A DNA stretch of 64,000 nt. It comes from Micromonospora sp. C31. GTDB lineage: Bacteria > Actinomycetota > Actinomycetes > Mycobacteriales > Micromonosporaceae. The stretch lies in assembly GCF_018070575.1 (NCBI RefSeq), contig NZ_JAGPXN010000008.1, positions 186,001 to 250,000 of the forward strand. Direction: 5' to 3'. A model generated the notes under the pieces. It was not told the DNA's origin and searched no databases. It saw nothing but the letters and a program-made list of their open reading frames with translations. Below, piece after piece: positions 23,729 through 30,838 of the stretch. Within the stretch, counting starts at the first letter, position 1, and each line of letters starts with the position of its first letter. Both the position numbers and the translations under genes were made by a program.

Positions 23729-25591
23729 GTGAGCATGACCCACTACAAGAGCAACCTTCGGGACCTCGAGTTCAACCTCTTCGAGGTCTTCGGGGCGGAC
23801 CAGGCGTTCAGCCAGGAGCCGTACACGGACCTGGATGTCGACACCGCGCGCGACATCCTCGCCGAGGTCGACCGCCTCGCCCGCGAGGATCTGGCCGCCA
23901 GCTACACGGACAGCGACCGTAACCCGCCGGTCTTCGACCCGGCCACGCACACCGCGCCGCTGCCGGAGCCGTTCAAGAAGTCGTACCGGACGTTCATGGA
24001 ATCCGAGTTCTGGCGGCTGGAGCTCCCGACCGAGCTGGACGGCAGCAACGCGCCCCGGGCGCTGGTGTGGTCGCTCGCCGAGCTGATCCTCGGCGCCAAC
24101 GCCGCCGTGTGGATGTACTCCTCCGGGCCGTCCTTCGCGCACGTGCTGCAGGTCGAGGGCACCGAGCAGCAGAAGCGGTGGGCGAAGCTCTTCGCTGACA
24201 AGCAGTGGGGTTCCACGATGGTGCTCACCGAGCCGGACGCCGGCTCGGACGTGGGCGCCGGCCGGGCACGCGCCATCCAGCAGCCCGACGGCTCCTGGCA
24301 CATCGAGGGCGTGAAGCGCTTCATCACGTCCGCCGAGCACGACCTGAGCGACAACATCATCCACTACGTGCTGGCCCGTCCGGTCGGCGTCGAGGGTGTC
24401 GGCGGCCCGGGCACCAAGGGCCTGTCCCTCTTCGTGGTGCCGAAGTACCACTTCGACGAGAACACCGGCGAGCTGGGCGAGCGCAACGGCGTCTTCGCCA
24501 CCAACGTCGAGCACAAGATGGGCCTGAAGGTCTCCAACACCTGCGAGGTGACCTTCGGCGAGCACGGCCTGCCGGCCAAGGGCTGGCTGCTGGGCGAGAA
24601 GCACGAGGGCATCCGGCAGATGTTCATGATCATTGAGAACGCCCGGATGATGGTCGGCACCAAGGCCATCGCCACCCTCTCGACCGGCTACCTGAACGCC
24701 CTGGAGTACGCCAAGAACCGGGTGCAGGGCGCCGACCTGACCCAGATGGCGGACAAGACCGCGCCGCGCGTCACGATCACCCACCACCCGGACGTGCGCC
24801 GCTCGCTGATGCTGCAGAAGTCGTACGCCGAGGGCCTGCGCGCCCTGGTCTGCTACACCGCCACCTGGCAGGACAAGGTCGCCATCGCCGAGGCGGCGGG
24901 CGACGAGAAGGCGACCAAGCTCGCCAAGCGGGTCAACGACCTGCTCCTCCCGCTGGTCAAGGGCGTCGGCTCGGAGCGGGCGTACGAGCTGCTCGGCCAC
25001 GAGTCGCTGCAGACCTTCGGCGGTTCCGGCTTCCTTCAGGACTACCCCCTGGAGCAGTACGTCCGGGACGCCAAGATCGACACCCTCTACGAGGGCACCA
25101 CGGCGATCCAGAGCCTCGACCTCATCTTCCGCAAGATCGTCCGGGACAACGGCAAGGCCCTGATGGCGGTTGCCGGCGAGATCCAGGAGTTCATCGCCAC
25201 CGAGGCCGGCAACGGCCAGCTCAAGGAGGAACGGCAGGCGCTGGGCAAGGCGCTCGCCGAGATCCAGAACATGATCGGCGTGATGACCGGCTGGCTCGGC
25301 GAGGCGCAGGGCGGGGACACCCGGGCGCTCTACAAGGTCGGTCTGAGCAGCCGCCGCTTCCTGCTGGCGATCGGCGACCTGGTCGTCGGTTGGCTGCTGC
25401 AGAAGCAGGCCGACGTGGCGCTGAAGGCCCTGGCCGGCGAGGTCTCCGCCGCCGACAAGGCGTTCTACACCGGCAAGGTGGCCGCCGCCCGGTTCTTCGC
25501 CCGCGAGGTGCTGCCGCGCATCGGCGCCGACCGCCGGATCGTCGAGGGCACCGACCTGGACATCATGGACCTCCCGGAGGAGGCCTTCTGA
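23729..25591 (+). CDS. acyl-CoA dehydrogenase, FadE5-like
   Basis: The first step of fatty-acid beta-oxidation: FAD-dependent oxidation of acyl-CoA to enoyl-CoA. The 620-residue length and C-terminal extension match the mycobacterial FadE5 group rather than 380-residue ACADs. GTG 23729 lies eight bases after GGAAG. Key segments are [17 protein letters not shown] (FAD contact), [13 protein letters not shown], then [29 protein letters not shown] and [21 protein letters not shown]. The catalytic Glu455 sits in [10 protein letters not shown]. Electrons would go through ETF to a membrane oxidoreductase such as the one at 3450, which shares the upstream palindrome. It is monocistronic, ended by the hairpin at 25653-25688. 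Confidence 0.94.
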   Translation: MSMTHYKSNLRDLEFNLFEVFGADQAFSQEPYTDLDVDTARDILAEVDRLAREDLAASYTDSDRNPPVFDPATHTAPLPEPFKKSYRTFMESEFWRLELPTELDGSNAPRALVWSLAELILGANAAVWMYSSGPSFAHVLQVEGTEQQKRWAKLFADKQWGSTMVLTEPDAGSDVGAGRARAIQQPDGSWHIEGVKRFITSAEHDLSDNIIHYVLARPVGVEGVGGPGTKGLSLFVVPKYHFDENTGELGERNGVFATNVEHKMGLKVSNTCEVTFGEHGLPAKGWLLGEKHEGIRQMFMIIENARMMVGTKAIATLSTGYLNALEYAKNRVQGADLTQMADKTAPRVTITHHPDVRRSLMLQKSYAEGLRALVCYTATWQDKVAIAEAAGDEKATKLAKRVNDLLLPLVKGVGSERAYELLGHESLQTFGGSGFLQDYPLEQYVRDAKIDTLYEGTTAIQSLDLIFRKIVRDNGKALMAVAGEIQEFIATEAGNGQLKEERQALGKALAEIQNMIGVMTGWLGEAQGGDTRALYKVGLSSRRFLLAIGDLVVGWLLQKQADVALKALAGEVSAADKAFYTGKVAAARFFAREVLPRIGADRRIVEGTDLDIMDLPEEAF

Positions 25592-25652
25592 GGTACGCCG
25601 TAGCGCTTCAGGGCGCAGCGGTGGCGCCGGGGAGGACCCGACGCTGATCGGC

Positions 25653-25688
25653 ACGACGGCCGGCGGGCAGCAGTCCGCCGGCCGTCGT
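25653..25688 (+). terminator. hairpin terminator of the acyl-CoA dehydrogenase
   Basis: Perfect 14-base arms (25653-25666 and 25675-25688) with an eight-base loop, 60 bases after the stop codon. Confidence 0.85.
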
Positions 25689-25931
25689 CGTTCCTCTGCC
25701 GCGTCGGACGCTGGCCCTGCGCCGGAGGCCAGTTTCGGCCCGGCGGCTGCCCCCGGTCGGCGACTGCCCCTGGGCCGGTCGCCGATTCCCGCTGGACGCT
25801 GACCCCGGACCTGGCGCTGCCCGCGTCACGGGCTCTCTGCGGCAGCCCAAGGTCCATGCAGCACGCTGGGGACGCCGGAGGGGCCTTACCTAGCGTCACG
25901 AGGTCCCTTTCCTCCCACCCTTCCCTCTTCG

Positions 25932-26004
25932 CGCTTTGCTCTGCAGCCACGGAGGCACCAGTGACGCTGCGTGCCTGGTGCGTCCGCGGCTGCAGAGCAA
26001 AGCG
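25932..26004. repeat. long inverted repeat (30-base arms)
   Basis: The left arm 25932-25961 begins CGCTTTGCTCTGCAGCC; the right arm 25975-26004 is its complement with two mismatches, around a 13-base loop. It is not next to a stop codon, so it is more than a simple terminator. I recall comparable CTTTGCTCTGCAG...CTGCAGAGCAAAG hairpins between Micromonospora genes, which suggests a dispersed repeat family. Confidence 0.75.
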
Positions 26005-26319
26005 TCTGCGGGGTGGTGGCGATGGTGACCGTCGACCGCGTTACTTCGCGAAGTACAAGCACTATGTCCGTTTGGAGGATCGCGGCACCGAACAACCGCC
26101 GCTACGTTCCGTTATGGGCGCGCATCTTCACGCTCAGTCACTCTGGGCAGTTGGCCGACGGGTGTCGGGGTGGCCGGCCGGGACATCGCGGGCTGCCGGA
26201 ACGAAGCTCACCCCGCTATTCGCGGGTGCCATCCGGGTAGTCGGGCGGTGTGGCGGGTAACCGTCGCAAGGCCACGTCAGAGAACGCCCAGAGCCACCGC
26301 ACGGGGGAGTGCAGCGCAC

Positions 26320-26589
26320 ATGGGCATTGGTAGCGGGATCTTCCTGATCGCCATCGGCGCGATCCTGACCTTCGCCATCAGAGCCAACGTCTGGTGGGTC
26401 GACCTGCGCGCGGTCGGCTGGGTGTTCATCCTGGCCGGGCTGGGCGTTCTGCTCACCACGCTCTGGTTCTGGCAGGACCGTCGCAAGCGGGCGCGAACCC
26501 TGATCGTCGAGGAGAACCGGCTCTCACACCCGACCGCGATGATGCCACCGCCGCCCGATCCGCCGCCGCCGACGGCGCCACCGTCCTGA
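26320..26589 (+). CDS. DUF6458 family small membrane protein
   Basis: An 89-residue protein beginning MGIGSGIFLIAIGAILTFAI, with two membrane helices separated by RANVWWVDLRAVGWVF. A cytoplasmic tail follows, basic then Pro-rich. Function is unknown. GGGGGAGT lies nine bases before ATG 26320. A second member of the same family lies at 27308, with the phosphatase gene between them on the other strand. Confidence 0.88.
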   Translation: MGIGSGIFLIAIGAILTFAIRANVWWVDLRAVGWVFILAGLGVLLTTLWFWQDRRKRARTLIVEENRLSHPTAMMPPPPDPPPPTAPPS

Positions 26590-26622
26590 GCCGCCACCGG
26601 CGGCCGTGCGGAGCCGCCGTCT

Positions 26623-26658
26623 TGAGCCACCCGCCACGCGACGCCGGCGGGTGGCTCA
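26623..26658. terminator. bidirectional hairpin terminator
   Basis: Arms TGAGCCACCCGCC and GGCGGGTGGCTCA (13 bases, perfect) with a ten-base loop, between DUF6458 and the convergent phosphatase. It overlaps the phosphatase stop codon. Confidence 0.8.
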
Positions 26659-27192
26659 GCCGCGTGTGGTGTGCCGGTCGACGATCGGCGCCCTGTTCGG
26701 GCCGAGTTCCGACCAGGCGACCCTCAGCCGGTGCACCGCCAGGTCGCTGGTGCGCATCCCGTCCTGGTCCGCCCGCTCGGGGTCGAGCAGCGCCGAGAGC
26801 AGCGAGATGCCCGGGTTGTGCGCGATCAGCAGCACCGTACGGGCGGTCGGATCCACGTCACGGGCCAGCGTGAGCAGGTCCTCCGGCTGGGCCTCGTACG
26901 CGTCAGCCGCGTATCGCACGACGGGGGCGGGGCCGGCCGAACCGCCCTCCGGCGGGGATCCGGTCATGCCCATCGCCACGCCGTGCCAGGTCTCCCGGGT
27001 GCGTCGGGCGGTCGAGCAGATGACCACGTCCGGCAGCAGCTCGTGCTTGGCCAGCCAGGCGCCGGCCGCGGCCGCGTCGGCCTGACCCCGCGCGGCCAGG
27101 GGACGCTGGGCGTCCGGCCCATCGCCGGGTGGCTCGGCCTTGGCGTGCCGGAGCAGCACCAGAGCGCGCCCCTGGGCGCAAGCGTCCGTCAT
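26656..27192 (-). CDS. histidine phosphatase family protein (SixA-like)
   Basis: A phosphohistidine or small-molecule phosphatase of the RHG superfamily. ATG 27192 gives 178 residues. The catalytic RHG motif is LVLLRHAKAEPPG. The second Arg lies in CSTARRTRETW, the acidic residue in YAAQPEDLL-like sequence, and the second His in VLLIAHNPGISLL. Short length and motif spacing fit SixA, which dephosphorylates histidine phosphotransfer proteins in enteric bacteria; the target here is unknown. Confidence 0.88.
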   Translation of the reverse strand: MTDACAQGRALVLLRHAKAEPPGDGPDAQRPLAARGQADAAAAGAWLAKHELLPDVVICSTARRTRETWHGVAMGMTGSPPEGGSAGPAPVVRYAADAYEAQPEDLLTLARDVDPTARTVLLIAHNPGISLLSALLDPERADQDGMRTSDLAVHRLRVAWSELGPNRAPIVDRHTTRG

Positions 27193-27307
27193 GTCCCCAG
27201 CTTGCCCGATTGGCGATCCGAGCGCCTGGGTAAGTCGATGGATGCCGCACCCTCACCGATGGCCGCGGCGGAAGGAAACGCCAGGGGACAGCCGAGGAGG
27301 CGACGAG

Positions 27308-27592
27308 ATGGGCTTTGGTGGCAGTATCTTCCTGATCGCGTTGGGTGCGATCTTCGCGTTCGCCGTGGAGGCGGATCTCGGCTGGCTCAACCTGGCCGTG
27401 GTCGGCTGGGTGCTGATGCTCGCCGGGGTGGCCGGGCTGCTGCTCACCCTCTACTTCTGGAACTCGCGCCGCCGCACGGTGGCCGCCCCGGTGCGCGGCG
27501 AGCGGGTGGTCGCCGAGCAGGTCGTGCCGGTGCAGGACGACCGGGTCGTGGAGGAGTACCGCGAGGTGCGTCGGCCGCGCCGCACCGTCTGA
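27308..27592 (+). CDS. DUF6458 family small membrane protein
   Basis: A 94-residue paralogue of the protein at 26320. It starts MGFGGSIFLIALGAIFAFAV, followed by the loop EADLGWLNLAVVGWVLML, a second helix, and a charged tail rich in Val, Arg and Glu (RVVAEQVVPVQDDRVVEEYR). GAGGAGG stands ten bases before ATG 27308. The tails of the two paralogues differ completely, while the membrane part is conserved. Confidence 0.9.
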   Translation: MGFGGSIFLIALGAIFAFAVEADLGWLNLAVVGWVLMLAGVAGLLLTLYFWNSRRRTVAAPVRGERVVAEQVVPVQDDRVVEEYREVRRPRRTV

Positions 27593-27611
27593 AACACGGA
27601 ACACGTTCTTT

Positions 27612-27641
27612 CGGGGGCTCCGCCACGCGGCGGGGCCCCCG
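27612..27641. terminator. bidirectional hairpin terminator
   Basis: Arms CGGGGGC and GCCCCCG with an internal secondary stem, preceded by TTCTTT, between DUF6458 and the convergent hemolysin III gene. Confidence 0.7.
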
Positions 27642-27649
27642 TCGTTCCG

Positions 27650-28327
27650 TCAGGCGAAGAGGGCGAAGTAGATGGCGATGTGGTGGCAGAGCGCCGCCAG
27701 GAGCGTGCAGGCGTGGAAGAACTCGTGGTGGCCGAAGACGGTGGGCCAGGGGTTGGGCCGGCGCAGCGCGTAACAGACCGCGCCCACGCTGTAGATCGCG
27801 CCGCCCACGCTGAGCAGCACCAGGGCCGTGACGCCACCCCGGTGCAGGATGTCGGGCAGCATCGCGACCGAGACCCAGCCGAGCGCAAGGTAGAGCGGGG
27901 CGGAGACCCAGCGTGGGGCGTGCGGCCAGACCAGCTTGAGCGCCACGCCGGCGAGCGCGCCGCCCCACACCAGCGCCAGCATGATCGTGGCCGGCCGGGG
28001 CTCCAGCAGCAGTACGCAGAACGGCGTGTAGGTGCCGGCGATGAACACGAAGATCATCGAATGGTCCATCCGCCGCATGATCTGGTAGCCGCGCTCGGTC
28101 CACACCCGTCGGTGGTAGAGCGCGCTCGTGCCGAAGAGCCCACACACCGTCACGCTGTAGATGAGGCAACTGACCAGTGGGGCCCAGCCCGGTCGGGCGG
28201 CGGCGACCGCGCAGAGCACGACGCCGCAGACGAGGGCGACGAAGAACGCGTACGTGTGCAGCCAGCCGCGCATCCGGGGCTTACCGATGTCGACAGGCTT
28301 GAGTCGAAGCGGTGCGGAGGTGGTCAC
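27650..28327 (-). CDS. trhA: hemolysin III / TrhA family (PAQR) membrane protein
   Basis: A seven-helix PAQR-fold protein; bacterial members affect membrane-lipid homeostasis rather than true haemolysis. The 225 residues contain the family's metal-site motifs: SALYHRRVW after helix 2, MDHSMIFVFIAGTYTPF in helix 3, and the C-terminal HHEFFHACTLLAALCHH. ATG 28327 opens a short basic cytoplasmic tail. It is divergent from pxpB, with the palindrome TTACGGCACCGTAA in the shared promoter region. Confidence 0.93.
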   Translation of the reverse strand: MTTSAPLRLKPVDIGKPRMRGWLHTYAFFVALVCGVVLCAVAAARPGWAPLVSCLIYSVTVCGLFGTSALYHRRVWTERGYQIMRRMDHSMIFVFIAGTYTPFCVLLLEPRPATIMLALVWGGALAGVALKLVWPHAPRWVSAPLYLALGWVSVAMLPDILHRGGVTALVLLSVGGAIYSVGAVCYALRRPNPWPTVFGHHEFFHACTLLAALCHHIAIYFALFA

Positions 28328-28336
28328 GCCCCTAGG

Positions 28337-28350
28337 TTACGGCACCGTAA
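28337..28350. promoter_or_regulatory. palindromic operator candidate TTACGGCACCGTAA
   Basis: Perfect six-base arms around CA, ten bases upstream of the trhA start and 85 bases upstream of pxpB. It has the outer TTAC/GTAA arms of the 3283 and 23692 palindromes but a different centre. A TetR-type repressor site is plausible. Confidence 0.5.
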
Positions 28351-28434
28351 GTTACTTTCAAGTAGTGCGTACGGTCACGTGGCACGGCAGGCGACCGACC
28401 CTGGTGCCGTACGCCCGTCGGGAAGTATGACGGG

Positions 28435-29181
28435 ATGCGGATCCGACCCGTCGGGGCCCACGCCCTGCTGATCGACTGTGCCGGCGCCGATCAGGTGGAG
28501 GCGTGGCGGGCCGAGCTGTGGCGGCGGCGCGACCGCGGCGAGCTCACCGCCGTCGAGATCGTACCGGCGGCCACCACCGTCCTGCTCGACGGCGTGCCGG
28601 ACCCGGCCACGACGGCCGCGCGGATCGCCGCATGGCAGCCCGGCCCGGACGCGCCCGGGGCACCCGGTGGGCCGCCTGCCGCCAGCGCGTCGGCACCCGG
28701 TGGGCCGCCCGCCGCCAGCGGGCCGGCAGCCGACCCGGCGGTAGCCGGCGGGCCGATCACGGGCGGGTCGCGGGGCGACGCGGGCATCGGGGCAGACGGA
28801 GTCGGCCTGGTCGAGGTTCCGGTGACGTACGACGGGGAGGACCTGCCCATCGTCGCCGACCACTGGGGCGTGGCCGTGCCGGCGGTGGTCGACCGGCTGC
28901 GGCGTACCCGGTTCCGGGTGGCCTTCTGCGGCTTCGCCCCCGGGTTCGCCTACCTTTCCGGGCTCCCCGCCGAACTCGCGGTGCCCCGGCTGTCCACCCC
29001 GCGCCCCCGGGTGCCGGCCGGCGCGGTCGCCCTGGCCGGCCCGTACGCCGGGATCTATCCGGCGGCCTCGCCCGGCGGCTGGCTGCTGGTCGGGCGCACC
29101 GGGATGTCCCTCTTCGACGTGCACGCCGACCCACCGGCCCGGCTCACCCCCGGCACCCGGGTACGCCTGGTGGCCGCGTGA
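28435..29181 (+). CDS. pxpB: 5-oxoprolinase subunit PxpB
   Basis: A subunit of the bacterial ATP-dependent 5-oxoprolinase (PxpABC), which turns 5-oxoproline into glutamate. ATG 28435 begins MRIRPVGAHALLIDCAGADQ. The C-terminal cyclophilin-like half contains VEVPVTYDGEDLPIVADHWG and FCGFAPGFAYLSGLP, then RVPAGAVALAGPYAGIYPAA, PGGWLLVGRT, all typical of KipI/allophanate-hydrolase subunit 1. Between residues of about 75 and 120 lies an unusual Pro/Gly/Ala-rich insert with APGGPPAAS repeats. It overlaps pxpC by four bases (GTGA). Confidence 0.93.
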   Translation: MRIRPVGAHALLIDCAGADQVEAWRAELWRRRDRGELTAVEIVPAATTVLLDGVPDPATTAARIAAWQPGPDAPGAPGGPPAASASAPGGPPAASGPAADPAVAGGPITGGSRGDAGIGADGVGLVEVPVTYDGEDLPIVADHWGVAVPAVVDRLRRTRFRVAFCGFAPGFAYLSGLPAELAVPRLSTPRPRVPAGAVALAGPYAGIYPAASPGGWLLVGRTGMSLFDVHADPPARLTPGTRVRLVAA

Positions 29182-30035
29182 CCGGGTCGGTCGAGGTGCT
29201 CCGCGCGGGGGCGCTGACCACCGTTCAGGACCTGGGGCGGGCCGGTTGGGCACACCTCGGCGTACCCCGGTCGGGCGCGCTCGACCCGGCGGCGCTGCGG
29301 CTGGCCAACCGGCTCGTCGGCAACCCGGAGTCCGCAGCCGGCCTGGAGATCACGATGACCGGCTGCGAGCTGCGGTTCCTCCGCGCGACGGCGGTCGCGG
29401 TGACCGGTGCCGATGCCGCCGTACGGGTCGGCGACCGCCCCGGTGACGTGGGTCGGCCGCTGGCGGTGCCGGCGGGCGCCGTGCTGCGGATCGGCCCGCC
29501 CCGCGAGGGCCTGCGCAGCTGGCTGGCCGTCGGCGGCGGGATCGCCGTCGAGCCGGTACTCGGCAGCCGCGCCACCGACACCCTCTCCGGGCTCGGCCCG
29601 CCGCCGCTGCGCGACGGCGACCGGCTGCCCCTGGGCGCACCGACCGGGCCGCCCGCCGGCGTGGACGTCACCGTCCCGTCACCCGCCCCGACCGAGCTGC
29701 GGCTGACCCTGCGGCTCGGCCCCCGCGACGACTGGTTCACCGCTGCTGCGCTGGACCGGCTGTTCGGCAGCGCGTACACGGTGAGCCCGGTCAGCAACCG
29801 GATCGGCGCGCGACTCACCGGCGCGGCGCTGCCCCGCGCGGTGGCCGGGGAACTGCCCAGCGAGGGCATCGTGCTCGGCGCGGTGCAGGTGCCGGCGGAC
29901 GGCCAACCGTTGATCTTCCTCGCCGACCATCCGACCACCGGCGGTTACCCCGTCGTCGGGGTGGTGGACGACGTGACCCCGCTCGCGCAGGCCCGCCCAG
30001 GGACTACGGTCAGATTTCATGGACCTCAACGCTGA
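29178..30035 (+). CDS. pxpC: 5-oxoprolinase subunit PxpC
   Basis: The biotin-independent-carboxylase-like partner of PxpB (KipA / allophanate-hydrolase subunit 2 domain). GTG 29178 overlaps the pxpB stop. Recognisable segments are VLRAGALTTVQDLGRAGWAH, then VPRSGALDPAALRLANRLVG, LEITMTGCELRF, YTVSPVSNRIGARLTG and ADHPTTGGYPVVGVV. At 285 residues it is the normal length. Its last 17 bases overlap pxpA, so the three subunits are translated together. Confidence 0.94.
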   Translation: MTGSVEVLRAGALTTVQDLGRAGWAHLGVPRSGALDPAALRLANRLVGNPESAAGLEITMTGCELRFLRATAVAVTGADAAVRVGDRPGDVGRPLAVPAGAVLRIGPPREGLRSWLAVGGGIAVEPVLGSRATDTLSGLGPPPLRDGDRLPLGAPTGPPAGVDVTVPSPAPTELRLTLRLGPRDDWFTAAALDRLFGSAYTVSPVSNRIGARLTGAALPRAVAGELPSEGIVLGAVQVPADGQPLIFLADHPTTGGYPVVGVVDDVTPLAQARPGTTVRFHGPQR

Positions 30036-30768
30036 CCTCGGCGAGGGATTCGGCATCTGGCGGCTCGGCGACGACGCCGCGCTGCTGGACCTGATCACCT
30101 CCGCCAACGTCGCCTGCGGCTTCCACGCCGGCGACGCGTCCACCATGCGCCGGGTCTGCGAGGGCGCCGCCGAGCGCGGGGTGGCCGTCGGGGCGCAGGT
30201 CGGCTACCGGGACCTCGCCGGCTTCGGCCGGCGGCACATCGCGTACGCCTTCGCGGAGCTGCGCGACGAGGTCACCTACCAGCTCGGGGCCCTGGAGGCG
30301 TTCTGCCGGCTGTTCCGCACCCGGGTCCGCTACCTGAAGCCGCACGGGGCGCTCTACCATGCCGCCGCCTGCGACGAGGTCCAGGCGGCGGCGCTGGTCG
30401 CGGCGGTCGGCGACCACGACGACCAGCTGCCGCTGCTCTGCGCGCCCGGCTCGGTCCTCGCCCAGCTCGCCGCCGGCGCCGGGCTGCGGGTGGTCGCCGA
30501 GGGCTTCGCCGACCGTGGTTACCTGCCCAACGGCTCGCTGGTGCCGCGTACCGCCCCCGGCGCGCTGGTGACCGACCCGGAGGAGGTGGCCGCCCGGGCG
30601 GTGCGGATGGCCACCGAGCGGACCGTGGTCGCGGTCGACGGCAGCGTCGTCCCGTGCCCGGTCGAGTCGATCTGTCTGCACGGCGACACCCCGGGCGCGG
30701 TGCGCTGCGCCGAGTTGGTGCGTGCCGCCCTGATCGACGCGGGGGTCACGCTCACTGCGTTCGCGTGA
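30019..30768 (+). CDS. pxpA: 5-oxoprolinase subunit PxpA (LamB/YcsF)
   Basis: The YcsF-type subunit completing PxpABC. ATG 30019 begins MDLNADLGEGFGIWRLGDDA, the standard start. Further motifs are SANVACGFHAGDASTM, GAQVGYRDLAGFGRR, then VRYLKPHGALYH and ESICLHGDTPGAV. It is 249 residues long. The operon ends with a dispersed double-palindrome repeat that doubles as terminator. Confidence 0.96.
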   Translation: MDLNADLGEGFGIWRLGDDAALLDLITSANVACGFHAGDASTMRRVCEGAAERGVAVGAQVGYRDLAGFGRRHIAYAFAELRDEVTYQLGALEAFCRLFRTRVRYLKPHGALYHAAACDEVQAAALVAAVGDHDDQLPLLCAPGSVLAQLAAGAGLRVVAEGFADRGYLPNGSLVPRTAPGALVTDPEEVAARAVRMATERTVVAVDGSVVPCPVESICLHGDTPGAVRCAELVRAALIDAGVTLTAFA

Positions 30769-30820
30769 AAGGAAGGGCACCTTCCAATCGCATCTTGTAT
30801 AGGAAGGGGCCCTTCCTAAC
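30768..30820. repeat. second copy of the double-palindrome repeat, bidirectional terminator
   Basis: The first half (GGAAGGGCACCTTCC, 30771-30785) is a diverged copy of the first half at 10982. The second half (30796-30820) is identical over 25 bases to 11012-11036, including AGGAAGGGGCCCTTCCT. Again it lies between convergent genes, pxpA and the thioredoxin-NHL gene. Confidence 0.8.
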
Positions 30821-30838
30821 CACCGGCGTCGCCTGGCG

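Larger units (their letters stand above)
25592..26319. other. 728-bp gene-free region with hairpins
   Basis: It contains the dehydrogenase terminator (25653-25688), a Pro/Gly-coding-like GC-rich filler to about 25850, the long inverted repeat at 25932-26004, and a perfect 14-base palindrome TACTTCGCGAAGTA near 26042-26055. No frame looks like protein. The last 100 bases should hold the promoter of the DUF6458 gene. Confidence 0.6.
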
